47,974 bases of DNA. Origin: an uncultured Synergistales bacterium. Lineage in GTDB: Bacteria > Synergistota > Synergistia > Synergistales > Aminobacteriaceae. The notes under the pieces are model-generated. The model had not been told where the DNA came from and did no database searches. It was given only the letters and a program-made list of their open reading frames with translations. A program made the position numbers and the translations under genes. Numbering within the stretch: the stretch's first letter is position 1; each line of letters begins with the position of its first letter. Of this stretch, positions 25,805 through 34,587 are shown in pieces. The DNA lies in contig CAJOEW010000003.1 in NCBI GenBank assembly GCA_905233525.1, positions 1 to 47,974 on the forward strand, read 5' to 3'.

Positions 25805-26590
25805 TTACGCTCTCACAAGCACGGCCAAATCATTAACGCTCATGCCTGCACGAATCCCGAATCTCGTCAAAACAAAATCATATTTAGCAGGATCGTCAGG
25901 ACAAATTTTTTTAAAACCCTCCGTAATTTCAAGCGCCGTTCTTAAATCTGCCTGTCTGCGTTTTGTGAAGCCTAATACTTGAGAAATTTTATGCATATGC
26001 GTATCAACCGGCACAATTAAATCACAAGGCTTTATGACGTTCCAACCGCCTGGATCAACTTCGTCATGACGCACTAACCATTTTAAATATAAAAATAATC
26101 TTTTGCATGCGCTGCCGTCTGATGGTGATGTGATTAAACTAAATCCGCCGTTACGCCCTTTTGAAAGCTCACATGAAAATTTGTTAAGCGCGTCAATTAA
26201 ATTATTACTGGCATTTAAAAGACTGACTCTCAAAAAATTTTCAAGCGAATTATATTTTTTCAGCACGCACGAAATATTAAATAATAAATTATTTATGTCA
26301 TTTGCTGTCGTAAATCTATGTTTGAAATTATCGGGCACTATATCAAAATTTTTACACGATAATAAAAATTCATGCGGCGAATCTCCTAAACATGACAGAA
26401 CAAATTTAACGCTCTTCATTATCTGCATTACGCGGCCATATGCAAGAGACGAAGCTATTAACGCAATAATTTCACGGTCAGCGATATTTTTATAATCATA
26501 CAGAAAATATAATGGATCAGGATTCACAAGCTCACGACGCGCATAAACATAATATAAACTTTCAAGAAATGCTTTTAATTTCGAGTTCAT
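25805..26590 (-). CDS. TIGR02757 (DUF2400) family protein
   Basis: 261 residues. Family features: an opening helix AFLESLYYVYARRE, NPDPLYFLYDY, IALIASSLAYGRVMQIM, then RLFLYLKWLVRHDEVDPGGW, PCDLIVPVDTHMHKISQVLG and a C-terminal KYDFVLTRFGI. The fold resembles HhH-GPD DNA glycosylases, with conserved Asp and His in the VDTH segment, but no activity is established. The ATG at 26590 sits right behind the T run of the ferritin terminator, so no normal ribosome binding site fits; a longer frame would read through that hairpin. Expression probably depends on read-through from the ferritin unit. Confidence 0.82.
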   Translation of the reverse strand: MNSKLKAFLESLYYVYARRELVNPDPLYFLYDYKNIADREIIALIASSLAYGRVMQIMKSVKFVLSCLGDSPHEFLLSCKNFDIVPDNFKHRFTTANDINNLLFNISCVLKKYNSLENFLRVSLLNASNNLIDALNKFSCELSKGRNGGFSLITSPSDGSACKRLFLYLKWLVRHDEVDPGGWNVIKPCDLIVPVDTHMHKISQVLGFTKRRQADLRTALEITEGFKKICPDDPAKYDFVLTRFGIRAGMSVNDLAVLVRA

Positions 26591-26595
26591 GATCA

Positions 26596-26633
26596 AAAAA
26601 AAATGAGGCAGGACAATTTTTTTAATCCGCCTC
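26596..26633 (-). terminator. Intrinsic terminator after the ferritin gene
   Basis: On the minus strand GAGGCGGA (26626-26633 reversed) pairs with TCCTGCCTC (26605-26613 reversed), one bulge, followed by nine T-rich bases. A typical factor-independent terminator placed 28 bases after the ferritin stop and 6 bases before the next start codon. Confidence 0.75.
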
Positions 26634-26660
26634 GTAAAAATCAAAGCTCTAAAAAATTTC

Positions 26661-27149
26661 TTAACGAGCTGCTAACTCGCGATCAACTGTGTAAACGCCG
26701 CGCTTGTCATCACCTAAAAATTCAAGCTGCGAAACAATACCGCTTGTGTTGTCTTCTTCTTCCATTTGCTCGTCAACATACCATTTTAAGAACGAGATCG
26801 TTGCGTAATCTTTCTCGTTAGTGGCCTGTTCAACAAGCTTATAAATTCTGGACGTAACGTATTGCTCATGCTCGTAAGCCGTTTTGAAAACATCAAGGGC
26901 ATTATTATATGAGTCCTTCGGTTTCGCGATATCCGGAATAATTACACGTGCACCGCGCTGATAAAGATAATCGATAAATTTTTCAGCATGTTCGACTTCT
27001 TCAGCGTATTGTTTTTTCATCCAGTGAGCCATACCTTTTAAGCCTGCATCCTCAAAATATGCTGACATGGCCAAGTAAATATAAGCTGAATCGTATTCGG
27101 CTTTAATCTGATCGTTGATCGATTTTACCATTGAGTCTGAGATTTTCAT
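26661..27149 (-). CDS. ftnA: Ferritin
   Basis: 162 residues, typical for bacterial ferritin. Ferroxidase ligands are visible: Glu17 region (NDQIKAEYDSAYIYLAM), Glu50/His53 block (QYAEEVEHAEKF), Glu in YEHEQYVTSRI and Gln/Glu in WYVDEQMEEED. Stores iron after Fe2+ oxidation in the cytoplasm. Starts one base after the desulfoferrodoxin stop, so the two are co-transcribed. This pairing fits defence against oxygen: superoxide is reduced and free iron is sequestered. Confidence 0.95.
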   Translation of the reverse strand: MKISDSMVKSINDQIKAEYDSAYIYLAMSAYFEDAGLKGMAHWMKKQYAEEVEHAEKFIDYLYQRGARVIIPDIAKPKDSYNNALDVFKTAYEHEQYVTSRIYKLVEQATNEKDYATISFLKWYVDEQMEEEDNTSGIVSQLEFLGDDKRGVYTVDRELAAR

Positions 27150-27150
27150 T

Positions 27151-27516
27151 TTAATTTACCGCCTTCCATAATCCGTGCTTGTTACAAAATTCGCGAGCCT
27201 GGGTTCCTGATTTTATATTTCCAAATTCTGCAGCAGGCTCTTCACCAGGCTTTAAAAACTGTTTGCAAACGCGTTCGCCGTTAATAACTTCGATCCACTC
27301 GATATAATGATCGTCCTGCATTGGATGGGCTGCGCTTCCGACTTTTACAGTCTTACCTTCAAAAACCGGTACATGCTTTTCTTTTGCAGCGTCCGTTGTA
27401 TTTTCGCGTAATTGAGTCATAGGCTGGCCGCAACATGATAATTCACCTTCGCCGGCGTGCATGACTTCGACTATATTTCCGCAAAGATTACATTTAAAAA
27501 CATCGAGTCTATTCAT
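27151..27516 (-). CDS. dfx: Desulfoferrodoxin (superoxide reductase, class I)
   Basis: 121 residues. The N-terminal desulforedoxin-like domain has the four Cys centre I ligands (FKCNLCGN, then LSCCGQPM). The catalytic centre II has [20 protein letters not shown] (His ligands) and the C-terminal [10 protein letters not shown] (Cys/His ligands). Lys in EKHVP is the residue known to help superoxide reduction. Reduces superoxide to peroxide without making oxygen, which suits an anaerobe. AGGAGG is upstream of the ATG. First gene of the dfx-ftn pair. Confidence 0.95.
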   Translation of the reverse strand: MNRLDVFKCNLCGNIVEVMHAGEGELSCCGQPMTQLRENTTDAAKEKHVPVFEGKTVKVGSAAHPMQDDHYIEWIEVINGERVCKQFLKPGEEPAAEFGNIKSGTQAREFCNKHGLWKAVN

Positions 27517-27555
27517 TAAATTTTACCCTCCTCACAAATTTATGAGATCTCGCGG

Positions 27556-27561
27556 ATTATA
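27556..27561 (-). promoter_or_regulatory. Probable -10 element of the dfx-ftn operon
   Basis: TATAAT on the minus strand, 40 bases upstream of the desulfoferrodoxin ATG. The -35 region is poor (TTAAAA). The divergent prepilin-like gene starts 59 bases away, so this gap also holds its promoter. Confidence 0.4.
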
Positions 27562-27619
27562 TTAGCACACTGTGATTTTTTTAACATGTGATAACGGAAC
27601 GAACTGCTAAAATTTCAAC

Positions 27620-28699
27620 ATGATTAAACGGAACGCATTCACTTTGATTGAATTCTTAATGGCTCTTGCTTTACAATTCATGATAATTATCTTAATCAGT
27701 ACTGTTTTGCGCTGGACGGTTGTATTCAGTTTGAAGACATCTAAAATTTTATCAGCAAGAGCGCACGCCGAAGAGTTTATTTTATATTTACGTCCTCGCG
27801 TTCAAAATTGCGGACTCGGTTTTTTTAATTGTCAAAGCAAAACGGATAAATATAAATTGCGCCGTGCATTTGGTTATAATACATTTAGCTATAATTTTCC
27901 GAATGTGAACGCCTTTAGAGATTCGTTAATGATATTTCCTGAACTTGAGAATTACACGCGTAATATTATGCCTTCATACGATGACGAAGACGGAGTAACG
28001 CGCGGTAAAGTTTTGGGAATTATTTACACCATGCCGTTAAAATTAAATGTAATCGTCCAGACTCGCGACGGCAAAAATAAAATTATTCCTGACTCAAATT
28101 CCGAACGCTCATATATTTGCTATATTGATAATGATTTAAATGAGGGCGGCGATTTTCTTGATTATTCAAATTACGCTTCTGATGTTTTAAGACGAAGGAA
28201 TATAAAAACATGGCTGACTCTTGAAGGCTGCGGAATGCCTTTATATGCTTTACGAGTCCCATACGGCACAAAAAATCGCAAGGCGTTAAAATTAGAAGTG
28301 CCTGACACCGTAGATTATTCTGTTGAAATTCCTGCTGCTGCGAGAATTTTTTATATACGAACAGAAATTTTTTACGTAACGCATAATAACGACTCTTCAG
28401 ATATTAGCGGAACATTATTCAGATTATCGCCTGCTTATTCAACTTCACAAGGAGCATATAACGACGTTAACCCGATTGAAAACGGAATACTTGAAATTTA
28501 TTTTGAGCTTCATAAATTGTCGCATACTCTTGACGTTTATATATTATCTGAAGGCGGAACATACGAGTCATTCACAGCAACAGGCATTAACAAACGTCCG
28601 AAAGCTTGGCCTGAAAAAGCTCATTACGATGAAAAATATAACACTCGCGAATTATATGTAACTCGTGCTTCGTTCAAAGTTGATAACGTTATTTTTTGA
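27620..28699 (+). CDS. Prepilin-type protein with N-terminal methylation motif
   Basis: 359 residues. The N-terminus has the type IV prepilin pattern in short form (KRNAFTLIEFLMALALQFMI): a basic leader, Phe+1, Thr, Leu, Glu5, then a hydrophobic helix to about residue 35. There is Ala rather than Gly before Phe, a change tolerated in some pseudopilins. The large soluble part is beta-rich and has few recognisable motifs, similar in length to PilW-type minor pilins. It would be assembled into a pilus or type II secretion pseudopilus, but no pilB, pilC, pilD or other pilin is nearby. The stop overlaps the convergent radA end by 11 bases. Confidence 0.75.
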   Translation: MIKRNAFTLIEFLMALALQFMIIILISTVLRWTVVFSLKTSKILSARAHAEEFILYLRPRVQNCGLGFFNCQSKTDKYKLRRAFGYNTFSYNFPNVNAFRDSLMIFPELENYTRNIMPSYDDEDGVTRGKVLGIIYTMPLKLNVIVQTRDGKNKIIPDSNSERSYICYIDNDLNEGGDFLDYSNYASDVLRRRNIKTWLTLEGCGMPLYALRVPYGTKNRKALKLEVPDTVDYSVEIPAAARIFYIRTEIFYVTHNNDSSDISGTLFRLSPAYSTSQGAYNDVNPIENGILEIYFELHKLSHTLDVYILSEGGTYESFTATGINKRPKAWPEKAHYDEKYNTRELYVTRASFKVDNVIF

Positions 28700-30050
28700 C
28701 ACTTGCGAATTTTAGAGCCTCGCTTAAATTTTTGGCCTGTATGATATTTTTTAGACCGTGATTTGATTTTAAATCCTCTTTTGAAGAAATTACAGCGTTA
28801 TTAAAACCGAGCCGCGCCGCTTCTTTTAATCTTAATTCGATTCTTGTGACCGGTCTTATTTCGCCAGCCAAACCAACTTCACCGAGCCAGCATGTACCGG
28901 ACGTTAGAGGAATATTTTTTAAGGCTGAAGCTATTGCAGCACACGAAGCTAAATCAGCTGAAGGATCCTGAACATGTAAACCGCCTGCAATATTTATATA
29001 TAAATCATGATTGTTTACGGGAATATTACAGCGCCTTTCAACGACAGCCGTTAGTAATTGAAAGCGGTTTAATTCAATGCCTCTTGATGTTCTTCTAGGA
29101 TATTGAAAAACTGTACGGGCAGCGAGCGTTTGAATTTCTACAGCAAGCGGTGTATTACCTTCAAGAGCGATCGTCATAGCAACACCAGGCACGGCAGCAT
29201 CATCTCTGTTCCAATATAGGCCGCTCTTATCGATAACAGGGCTTAATCCGTTTTCATTCATTTCAAAAATTCCTAACTCTTCTGTACTGCCGTAACGGTT
29301 TTTGACAGCTCGCAGCATTCTGTATGATGAATAGCCTTCACCTGAAAAATTTAAAACAGTGTCAACCATATGCTCAAGCAACATCGGTCCTGCAATCTTA
29401 CCGTCTTTTGTGATATGTCCGATTATTACGGCAGGAATATTTTTATCGCGTGCTATATCAATAATTTTTTGAGCAGTCGCCCTAACTTGATTTATACTTC
29501 CAGGCCAGCCTGAATCATCATCGCAATTCATGGCCTGTACACTATCAAGAACGAAGAATACAAAATTTTTATCATCAAGATTTTCGACAGCGTCATTTAA
29601 ATTTTGACCGCATGACAAAAATAAATTCTCGCAAGCAATTTTTAAACGTGCTGCCCTTAAAGCCACCTGATTTTCTGATTCTTCACCTGATATGTATAAA
29701 ACAGGCTGATTTAAATTTTTAGCGACACTTCCTGCAGCTTGTAATAACAGTGTAGATTTTCCGATACCAGGTTGCCCGCCTATTAACACGACTGCACCAG
29801 CAACAAGACCGCCTCCCAAAACGCGATCAAATTCTTCGATACCTGTTAATATTCTTGACGGAGCTTTTACATTTAGGGCGCTGATAATATTTTTTTGCGA
29901 GGATGATTTTTTATTAGAACCTGTTGATTTTTGAGGCTCATTAAATTCTTCGAGAGTTCCCCAAGATCCGCACACAGTACAGCGTCCGGTCTTAGTAGTT
30001 GTGATATTTCCGCATTCTGAGCATATATATTTGACGCTGATATTTTTCAT
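28689..30050 (-). CDS. radA: DNA repair protein RadA
   Basis: 453 residues, full length. N-terminal C4 zinc finger (CSECG, CTVCGSW) at residues 10-27; RecA-like core with Walker A GGQPGIGKSTLL; the RadA-specific KNRYGSTEELG motif; C-terminal Lon-like domain (ADLASCAAIASALKN, GEVGLAGEIRPV). Acts as a helicase that extends recombination intermediates and processes branched DNA. Last gene of a five-gene minus-strand run; its ATG is 6 bases after the DUF501 stop. Confidence 0.95.
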   Translation of the reverse strand: MKNISVKYICSECGNITTTKTGRCTVCGSWGTLEEFNEPQKSTGSNKKSSSQKNIISALNVKAPSRILTGIEEFDRVLGGGLVAGAVVLIGGQPGIGKSTLLLQAAGSVAKNLNQPVLYISGEESENQVALRAARLKIACENLFLSCGQNLNDAVENLDDKNFVFFVLDSVQAMNCDDDSGWPGSINQVRATAQKIIDIARDKNIPAVIIGHITKDGKIAGPMLLEHMVDTVLNFSGEGYSSYRMLRAVKNRYGSTEELGIFEMNENGLSPVIDKSGLYWNRDDAAVPGVAMTIALEGNTPLAVEIQTLAARTVFQYPRRTSRGIELNRFQLLTAVVERRCNIPVNNHDLYINIAGGLHVQDPSADLASCAAIASALKNIPLTSGTCWLGEVGLAGEIRPVTRIELRLKEAARLGFNNAVISSKEDLKSNHGLKNIIQAKNLSEALKFASVKK

Positions 30051-30056
30051 GAATGA

Positions 30057-30635
30057 TTATATTTTTACAGCACGGCAATATTTTTCAGATTCGCACGATT
30101 CGCAGGCCAAGCCTTTTTTTATGAGCCATTCGCCGCCAGGATGAAAACCAAGTGCCAAAAATGAAGCCGTCTGCAAATGTAAACACTTGATATTTATTTT
30201 GCCGGTGTTATATCTCATTCCGCCTATACCTGATGAACGGATTGATTTAAAAATTTTCGGTCTGTATGTTCGTAAAAAATTCTTAGTGCTGTTATTTATA
30301 ATATTCAGCCTTAAAAATTGATGTAAACGGTTGTAATTTTGCCATTCGTTGAATTTATTATGATGATTTAAGTAATTTTCAAGTTCATGCACGCCGTTTT
30401 GAGATTCGATTTTACCAGCCTGATATATTAAATAAGGACATGACAGCCAAAAATTTGTCGGGAAAGGTTTTCCGCGAGCGTCTAAAGATTTACACATAAG
30501 GACTTGAATAAATCCATGTTTGCAGCGTTTGGCCGAAGCTAAAATTAAATCACTGTCGAAATTATGGCCATGCATTGAAAATAATTTATTAAGAAGTTTT
30601 AAATCACAACAGGAAACGGGAGCAAGATCGCGCAA
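30057..30635 (-). CDS. DUF501 family protein
   Basis: 192 residues from a TTG at 30635 that lies 12 bases after GGGAGG. A longer frame from ATG 30719 would overlap the S1 gene by 47 bases and lacks a site, so I prefer the TTG. The DUF501 landmarks are AKRCKHGFIQVLM, PFPTNFWLSCPYLI with a following KIES, and a C-terminal GGMRYNTGKINIKCLHLQTA with Cys and His residues, plus a final Cys-rich end (CESCESEKYC). The Cys pattern suggests metal binding. No activity is established. Sits between the S1 protein and radA. Confidence 0.78.
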   Translation of the reverse strand: MRDLAPVSCCDLKLLNKLFSMHGHNFDSDLILASAKRCKHGFIQVLMCKSLDARGKPFPTNFWLSCPYLIYQAGKIESQNGVHELENYLNHHNKFNEWQNYNRLHQFLRLNIINNSTKNFLRTYRPKIFKSIRSSGIGGMRYNTGKINIKCLHLQTASFLALGFHPGGEWLIKKGLACESCESEKYCRAVKI

Positions 30636-30672
30636 TGAAAAAGATCTCCTCCCTGTGAAATTCGTAATAATA

Positions 30673-31149
30673 TTAGTCGCGGTTATTATTTTTCTGATTG
30701 CTGTTATTTCTTCTGCCATGACCTGACCGCGCGGAATTTCTGGCATTAAGATCCGTTAATTTGGCCTCGCTGATTTTCATGAATGAAGCCATTTTCTTTT
30801 CAAAGCTGTCAGGCTCTTCGCGATCCTGAAAATTTTTGACTTCTCGGATCTCACGCAATTGAGTTTGAATTTTACGGTTTTGAAATTTTTGCGGACGTTC
30901 TTGAGCCTGTTTTAAAGATAAATCTACGCGGCCTTTGTCGTCGATCTTAATGACTTTGGCTTTTATTTTATCCTGGACGGAAATGACATCGTTAACATTT
31001 TTTATAAAGTTAAACGACAGCTCGGAAATATGTATCATACCTTTACGGCCTGTCTTGGTAATACGCACAAAGGCACCGAACGGTACAACCTGTTCAACGA
31101 TACAATCAACTACTTCGCCGACGCTAACATTGCCCTCAACGGGTTCCAT
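30673..31149 (-). CDS. S1 RNA-binding domain protein
   Basis: 158 residues. One S1/OB-fold domain (about 6-80: GEVVDCIVEQVVPFGAFVRI, GMIHISELS, DKIKAKVIKIDDKGRVDLSL). The rest is a basic, low-complexity tail rich in Arg, Asn, Lys and Gln (GRRNNSNQKNNNRD at the end) that should add non-specific RNA affinity. Similar in plan to YugI/CvfD-type general stress or ribosome-associated proteins. AAGGAG lies 12 bases before the ATG. Third gene of the operon. Confidence 0.82.
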   Translation of the reverse strand: MEPVEGNVSVGEVVDCIVEQVVPFGAFVRITKTGRKGMIHISELSFNFIKNVNDVISVQDKIKAKVIKIDDKGRVDLSLKQAQERPQKFQNRKIQTQLREIREVKNFQDREEPDSFEKKMASFMKISEAKLTDLNARNSARSGHGRRNNSNQKNNNRD

Positions 31150-31177
31150 TTTGAAATATTTCTCCTTAAAAAATTTT

Positions 31178-31765
31178 TTATACCCATCGCCATTCAGGAC
31201 GCGAGCCGGAATCCAGCCGCCTGCACAAAAATAAACCTCGTGTACTGAATTTTCTGCTCCTGCTGTCGTACCAGATTAACAACGTCCCAGGCTGCTTATT
31301 TAATACTAATTTTAACACGGCGCTTTCAACAATCGGACCATACCAGGCAATAACCATTTCGCCAGGAGCTAATTTAGGTCTCATTTTCTGCCATTTAATC
31401 CTGTTCATTCTTTCTTGAGGCATCATGATAATTTGTTTGAGAGCGTTTTTAGGCTGAGACATTTTTAATTTAGGCGCTGCATTGATTTTTATATCATACT
31501 TGTTATAGCGTTTTATAAAGCCTCCGTTTACATGTAAAAGTCCGTGACTAAATTTGAAGCCTTCAGTTTTGCATTTAAGCTCGTTTAAAATTTCTATAGG
31601 CTTAATTACGTCAGCTGTAATATTTCCTTCAAACTTGTAAGTCTGAACGCGTGAACGTAATTTAAAAATTTTGGGTGCTTCTGAAATTTCCGAGCTTAAA
31701 TTTTTCACATCGACACGTTTAAAAACGCTGCGTGATAAAAATTTTTTTACCTGGCCGATATTCAT
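31178..31765 (-). CDS. Hypothetical protein, second gene of the radA operon
   Basis: 195 residues, basic (many Lys and Arg), with no signal peptide or membrane span. Alternating strands around residues 40-100 (KIFKLRSRVQTYKFEGNITA) and a conserved-looking APGEMVIAWYGPIVESAVLK near residue 135. I do not recognise a family. Starts 6 bases after the preceding gene and ends 28 bases before the S1 gene, so it belongs to this operon. No clear ribosome binding site, so translation may be coupled to the gene before. Confidence 0.65.
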   Translation of the reverse strand: MNIGQVKKFLSRSVFKRVDVKNLSSEISEAPKIFKLRSRVQTYKFEGNITADVIKPIEILNELKCKTEGFKFSHGLLHVNGGFIKRYNKYDIKINAAPKLKMSQPKNALKQIIMMPQERMNRIKWQKMRPKLAPGEMVIAWYGPIVESAVLKLVLNKQPGTLLIWYDSRSRKFSTRGLFLCRRLDSGSRPEWRWV

Positions 31766-31771
31766 AATATA

Positions 31772-32326
31772 TTAAGCTTCTGTACCTGACGCTAACGAAG
31801 ATAAAGCCTTTTGGATTCTCATAAACGGCTCTGTTAATTCCATAGTGCCTGCAGCTTCAACGAGTAACGCGGCCGAATTTTGAATCTCATCAGAACGTGT
31901 ACCGGCAGCGAATGCAAGTCTTAAAGGTGCGCTGACTCCATCGGCTTGTAATAAAAATACATTAGGTTCACTTGTGCTTTCAATGCTGCCCACGCTTTCA
32001 AGAGGTTGTCTCGTTGACGGTGATATCAAAACAGCTTTAACACGTCCGATATTTTTAAGAGGATCCAATAATTCCGCGTCGTTACATATCCATAATTGAG
32101 GCTCTGCTTCCACAGCGTCAAGCAAACTTTGTAAAACCAATTCTTCTTTCAAGTAAGTATCAAGAGCATTGCCGTATAAAATTCTTTCAAGTTTTGTAGG
32201 TCTTATATAATCCGTGTATCTGAAATCCATAGGGATCCCTCGCACGTCCACAACAAGTAAAGCTCCTCTGATGAGTCCTTCATTGCCTTCGATAGTTATA
32301 TATCCAAGTCCTGAATTATTAGCCAT
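31772..32326 (-). CDS. Hypothetical protein, first gene of the radA operon
   Basis: 184 residues, acidic and probably cytoplasmic. The first 60 residues look conserved: GYITIEGNEGLIRGALLVVD, RGIPMDFRYTDYIRPTKLER, then ILYGNALDTYLKEELV. A second alpha/beta portion follows (LWICNDAELL, VKAVLISPSTRQPLE). I recall similar sequences annotated only as hypothetical. AGAGGAG precedes the ATG. Together with the basic protein after it, it may form an acidic-basic pair. Divergent from glgB across a 209-base gap. Confidence 0.68.
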   Translation of the reverse strand: MANNSGLGYITIEGNEGLIRGALLVVDVRGIPMDFRYTDYIRPTKLERILYGNALDTYLKEELVLQSLLDAVEAEPQLWICNDAELLDPLKNIGRVKAVLISPSTRQPLESVGSIESTSEPNVFLLQADGVSAPLRLAFAAGTRSDEIQNSAALLVEAAGTMELTEPFMRIQKALSSLASGTEA

Positions 32327-32465
32327 TGATGAAAATCTCCTCTTGTTAATAAAAATAAAAACCTGATTATTTTAATATCGGCATGGAATAATCGGCGCAT
32401 GATTATGTAAAATTTAATGCCTGTGATTTTTCGAAACGCTTCATCTATTTTCATGATTAACTTGT

Positions 32466-32488
32466 TGAATTAAGCTTGATTATCACAT
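32466..32488. promoter_or_regulatory. Possible shared regulatory motif upstream of glgB
   Basis: GAATTAAGC (32467-32475) and GATTATCACA (32478-32487) lie about 50 bases before the glgB start. The same two words occur, in the other order, at 45061-45081 before the TctC-CitMHS gene. Either a common operator or chance in AT-rich DNA. Confidence 0.25.
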
Positions 32489-32535
32489 AAAATTTCTACA
32501 GTCATTCAAAAATTTAAAAGGGAGGTATTTCTCAA

Positions 32536-34464
32536 ATGGCAGGCTCTGTACGTTATGGAGTTTCTCCTCTGACCGATTATGACATTTTTTTATTCAAACA
32601 GGGTACTCATTACAGTTTATACGACAAAATGGGTGCACAGAAATTTACAGATACAGACGGAACTGAGGGAGTCGCGTTTGCAGTATGGGCACCTAACGCT
32701 CAAAAGGTCAGCGTAGTAGGAAATTTTAACGGTTGGAACACAGAAAGCCACCACCTCGCACCACGTTGGGACGGCAGCGGAATTTGGGAAGGTTTTATTC
32801 CTGGTATTCAAAAATGGGAACTTTATAAATTCTGCATAAGAAACAGCCATGGCGAATTAAAAGAAAAAATGGATCCGTTCTCAAGATTATTTGAGCTTCC
32901 GCCCAGAACTTCTTCAATTGTTCATTGGCCTGATTATGAATGGCAGGACGGCGAATGGTTAGCTCATAGAGGCGAAAAAATGAACATGGGCGCACCGTTA
33001 AGCGTTTACGAAGTTCATTTAGGATCATGGCGCAGACATTGGGATGACGGTTTATCGCTTTCGTATAAAGAAATGGCTGAAGAGTTGCCGGCGTATTGTG
33101 AAGATATGGGATTTAATGCCGTTGAATTTTTGCCGGTCATGGAACATCCTTTTTACGGCTCATGGGGATATCAGACGCTCGGTTATTTTGCTCCTACAAG
33201 CAGATACGGCACGCCTGAAGATTTTATGTCGCTCGTTGATGCACTGCATAAAAAAAATATTGCCGTCATTCTTGATTTTGTTCCGAGTCATTTTCCGACC
33301 GATGATTTTGGCCTTGCTCGTTATGACGGTACAGCATTATATGAACACGAAGATCCTAGAAAAGGTTATCATCCAGATTGGGGAAGCTACATCTTTAATT
33401 ATGGCCGCAACGAAGTCAGAAGCTATTTAATTTCAAGCGCAGCCTTCTGGATCGATAAATATCATGCTGACGGATTGAGAATCGATGCTGTAGCTTCAAT
33501 GCTTTATCTTGATTACTCAAGACGCGACGGCGAATGGATTCCAAATATTTACGGCGGCCATGAAAATCTCGAAGCTATATCATTATTACGCGATATGAAC
33601 AGCGAATTATATGGACGCTTCGGAACGATTCAGACTATCGCAGAAGAAAGCACAGACTGGCCAATGGTAACAAGACCGGTATTTTTAGGCGGCCTCGGTT
33701 TCGGTATGAAATGGAATATGGGCTGGATGCATGACACTCTCGAATATATGAGCCTCGACGGAATTTATAGAAGCTGGCACCAGAATCAATTAACGTTCAG
33801 TATCTGGTATGCATTCAGTGAAAATTTCATGCTGCCGTTATCTCATGATGAAGTCGTTCACGGTAAAGGCTCGTTAATTAACAAAATGTCAGGCGATTGG
33901 TGGCAGAAACGCGCGAATTTAAGATTATTATACGGTTATATGTGGTGCCATCCCGGTAAAAAATTATTATTCATGGGCGGCGAATTTGCTCAAGGTCTTG
34001 AATGGAGTCATGATTCAGCGCTTGAATGGAACTTACTCGATAAAGACGATTTCAGAGGCATTCAAAATTGGGTGCGTGACCTTAATACTGCTCTTAAAAA
34101 ATATCCTCCGCTTTATGAACTTGATTTTGACTCAGAAGGATTCAGATGGGTTGATTGTTCAGACTGGCATCAAAGCGTTGTTGTATGGCTCAGAAAAGGT
34201 AAGAGCAACGATGAATATATTTTATGTGCTGCGAATTTCACACCTGTTCCAAGAATGGGCTATCGCGTTGGAGTTCCAAGGCTCGGATTTTGGGAGGAAA
34301 TTTTAAACAGCGACGCAACACAATACGGCGGAAGCGGTATCGGAAATTCAGGCGGTATGGAAGCTGAAATGGTCGAGTGCCATAATTTGCCGTGCTCGTT
34401 GATATTAACATTGCCTCCGCTCGGTATAACGATCTTTCATTTTAAGGCCAAGAATAACCAGTAA
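32536..34464 (+). CDS. glgB: 1,4-alpha-glucan branching enzyme
   Basis: 642 residues. N-terminal CBM48 domain (about 30-130, VAFAVWAPNAQKVSVVGNFN), then a GH13 barrel with the four conserved regions: ILDFVPSHFP, DGLRIDAVASML (nucleophile Asp), TIAEESTDW (acid/base Glu) and LPLSHDEVVHGKGS (transition-state Asp). C-terminal beta domain to the end. Introduces alpha-1,6 branches into glycogen. GGGAGG is 10 bases before the ATG. No glgA, glgC or glgP is adjacent, so it is a lone glycogen gene here, with its own terminator. Confidence 0.95.
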   Translation: MAGSVRYGVSPLTDYDIFLFKQGTHYSLYDKMGAQKFTDTDGTEGVAFAVWAPNAQKVSVVGNFNGWNTESHHLAPRWDGSGIWEGFIPGIQKWELYKFCIRNSHGELKEKMDPFSRLFELPPRTSSIVHWPDYEWQDGEWLAHRGEKMNMGAPLSVYEVHLGSWRRHWDDGLSLSYKEMAEELPAYCEDMGFNAVEFLPVMEHPFYGSWGYQTLGYFAPTSRYGTPEDFMSLVDALHKKNIAVILDFVPSHFPTDDFGLARYDGTALYEHEDPRKGYHPDWGSYIFNYGRNEVRSYLISSAAFWIDKYHADGLRIDAVASMLYLDYSRRDGEWIPNIYGGHENLEAISLLRDMNSELYGRFGTIQTIAEESTDWPMVTRPVFLGGLGFGMKWNMGWMHDTLEYMSLDGIYRSWHQNQLTFSIWYAFSENFMLPLSHDEVVHGKGSLINKMSGDWWQKRANLRLLYGYMWCHPGKKLLFMGGEFAQGLEWSHDSALEWNLLDKDDFRGIQNWVRDLNTALKKYPPLYELDFDSEGFRWVDCSDWHQSVVVWLRKGKSNDEYILCAANFTPVPRMGYRVGVPRLGFWEEILNSDATQYGGSGIGNSGGMEAEMVECHNLPCSLILTLPPLGITIFHFKAKNNQ

Positions 34465-34490
34465 TAATTTATAACGTGAAATTTTATGCG

Positions 34491-34523
34491 CCTCTCTGTT
34501 TTTAGAGAGGTGTTTTATTTTTT
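34491..34523 (+). terminator. Intrinsic terminator after glgB
   Basis: CCTCTCT (34491-34497) pairs with AGAGAGG (34504-34510) around a six-base loop, followed by TGTTTTATTTTTTT. A strong factor-independent terminator. Confidence 0.85.
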
Positions 34524-34587
34524 TGCGTGTTAGAATTTTTTTAGAGTTCAATTTTGTGAAAGGATTATTTTAAATAATTTTGTCATA

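Noticed and set aside
33044-33430. 128-residue ORF inside glgB, and a similar one at 33986-34306
   Set aside because: Out-of-phase shadows of the branching enzyme frame, whose catalytic motifs are intact.
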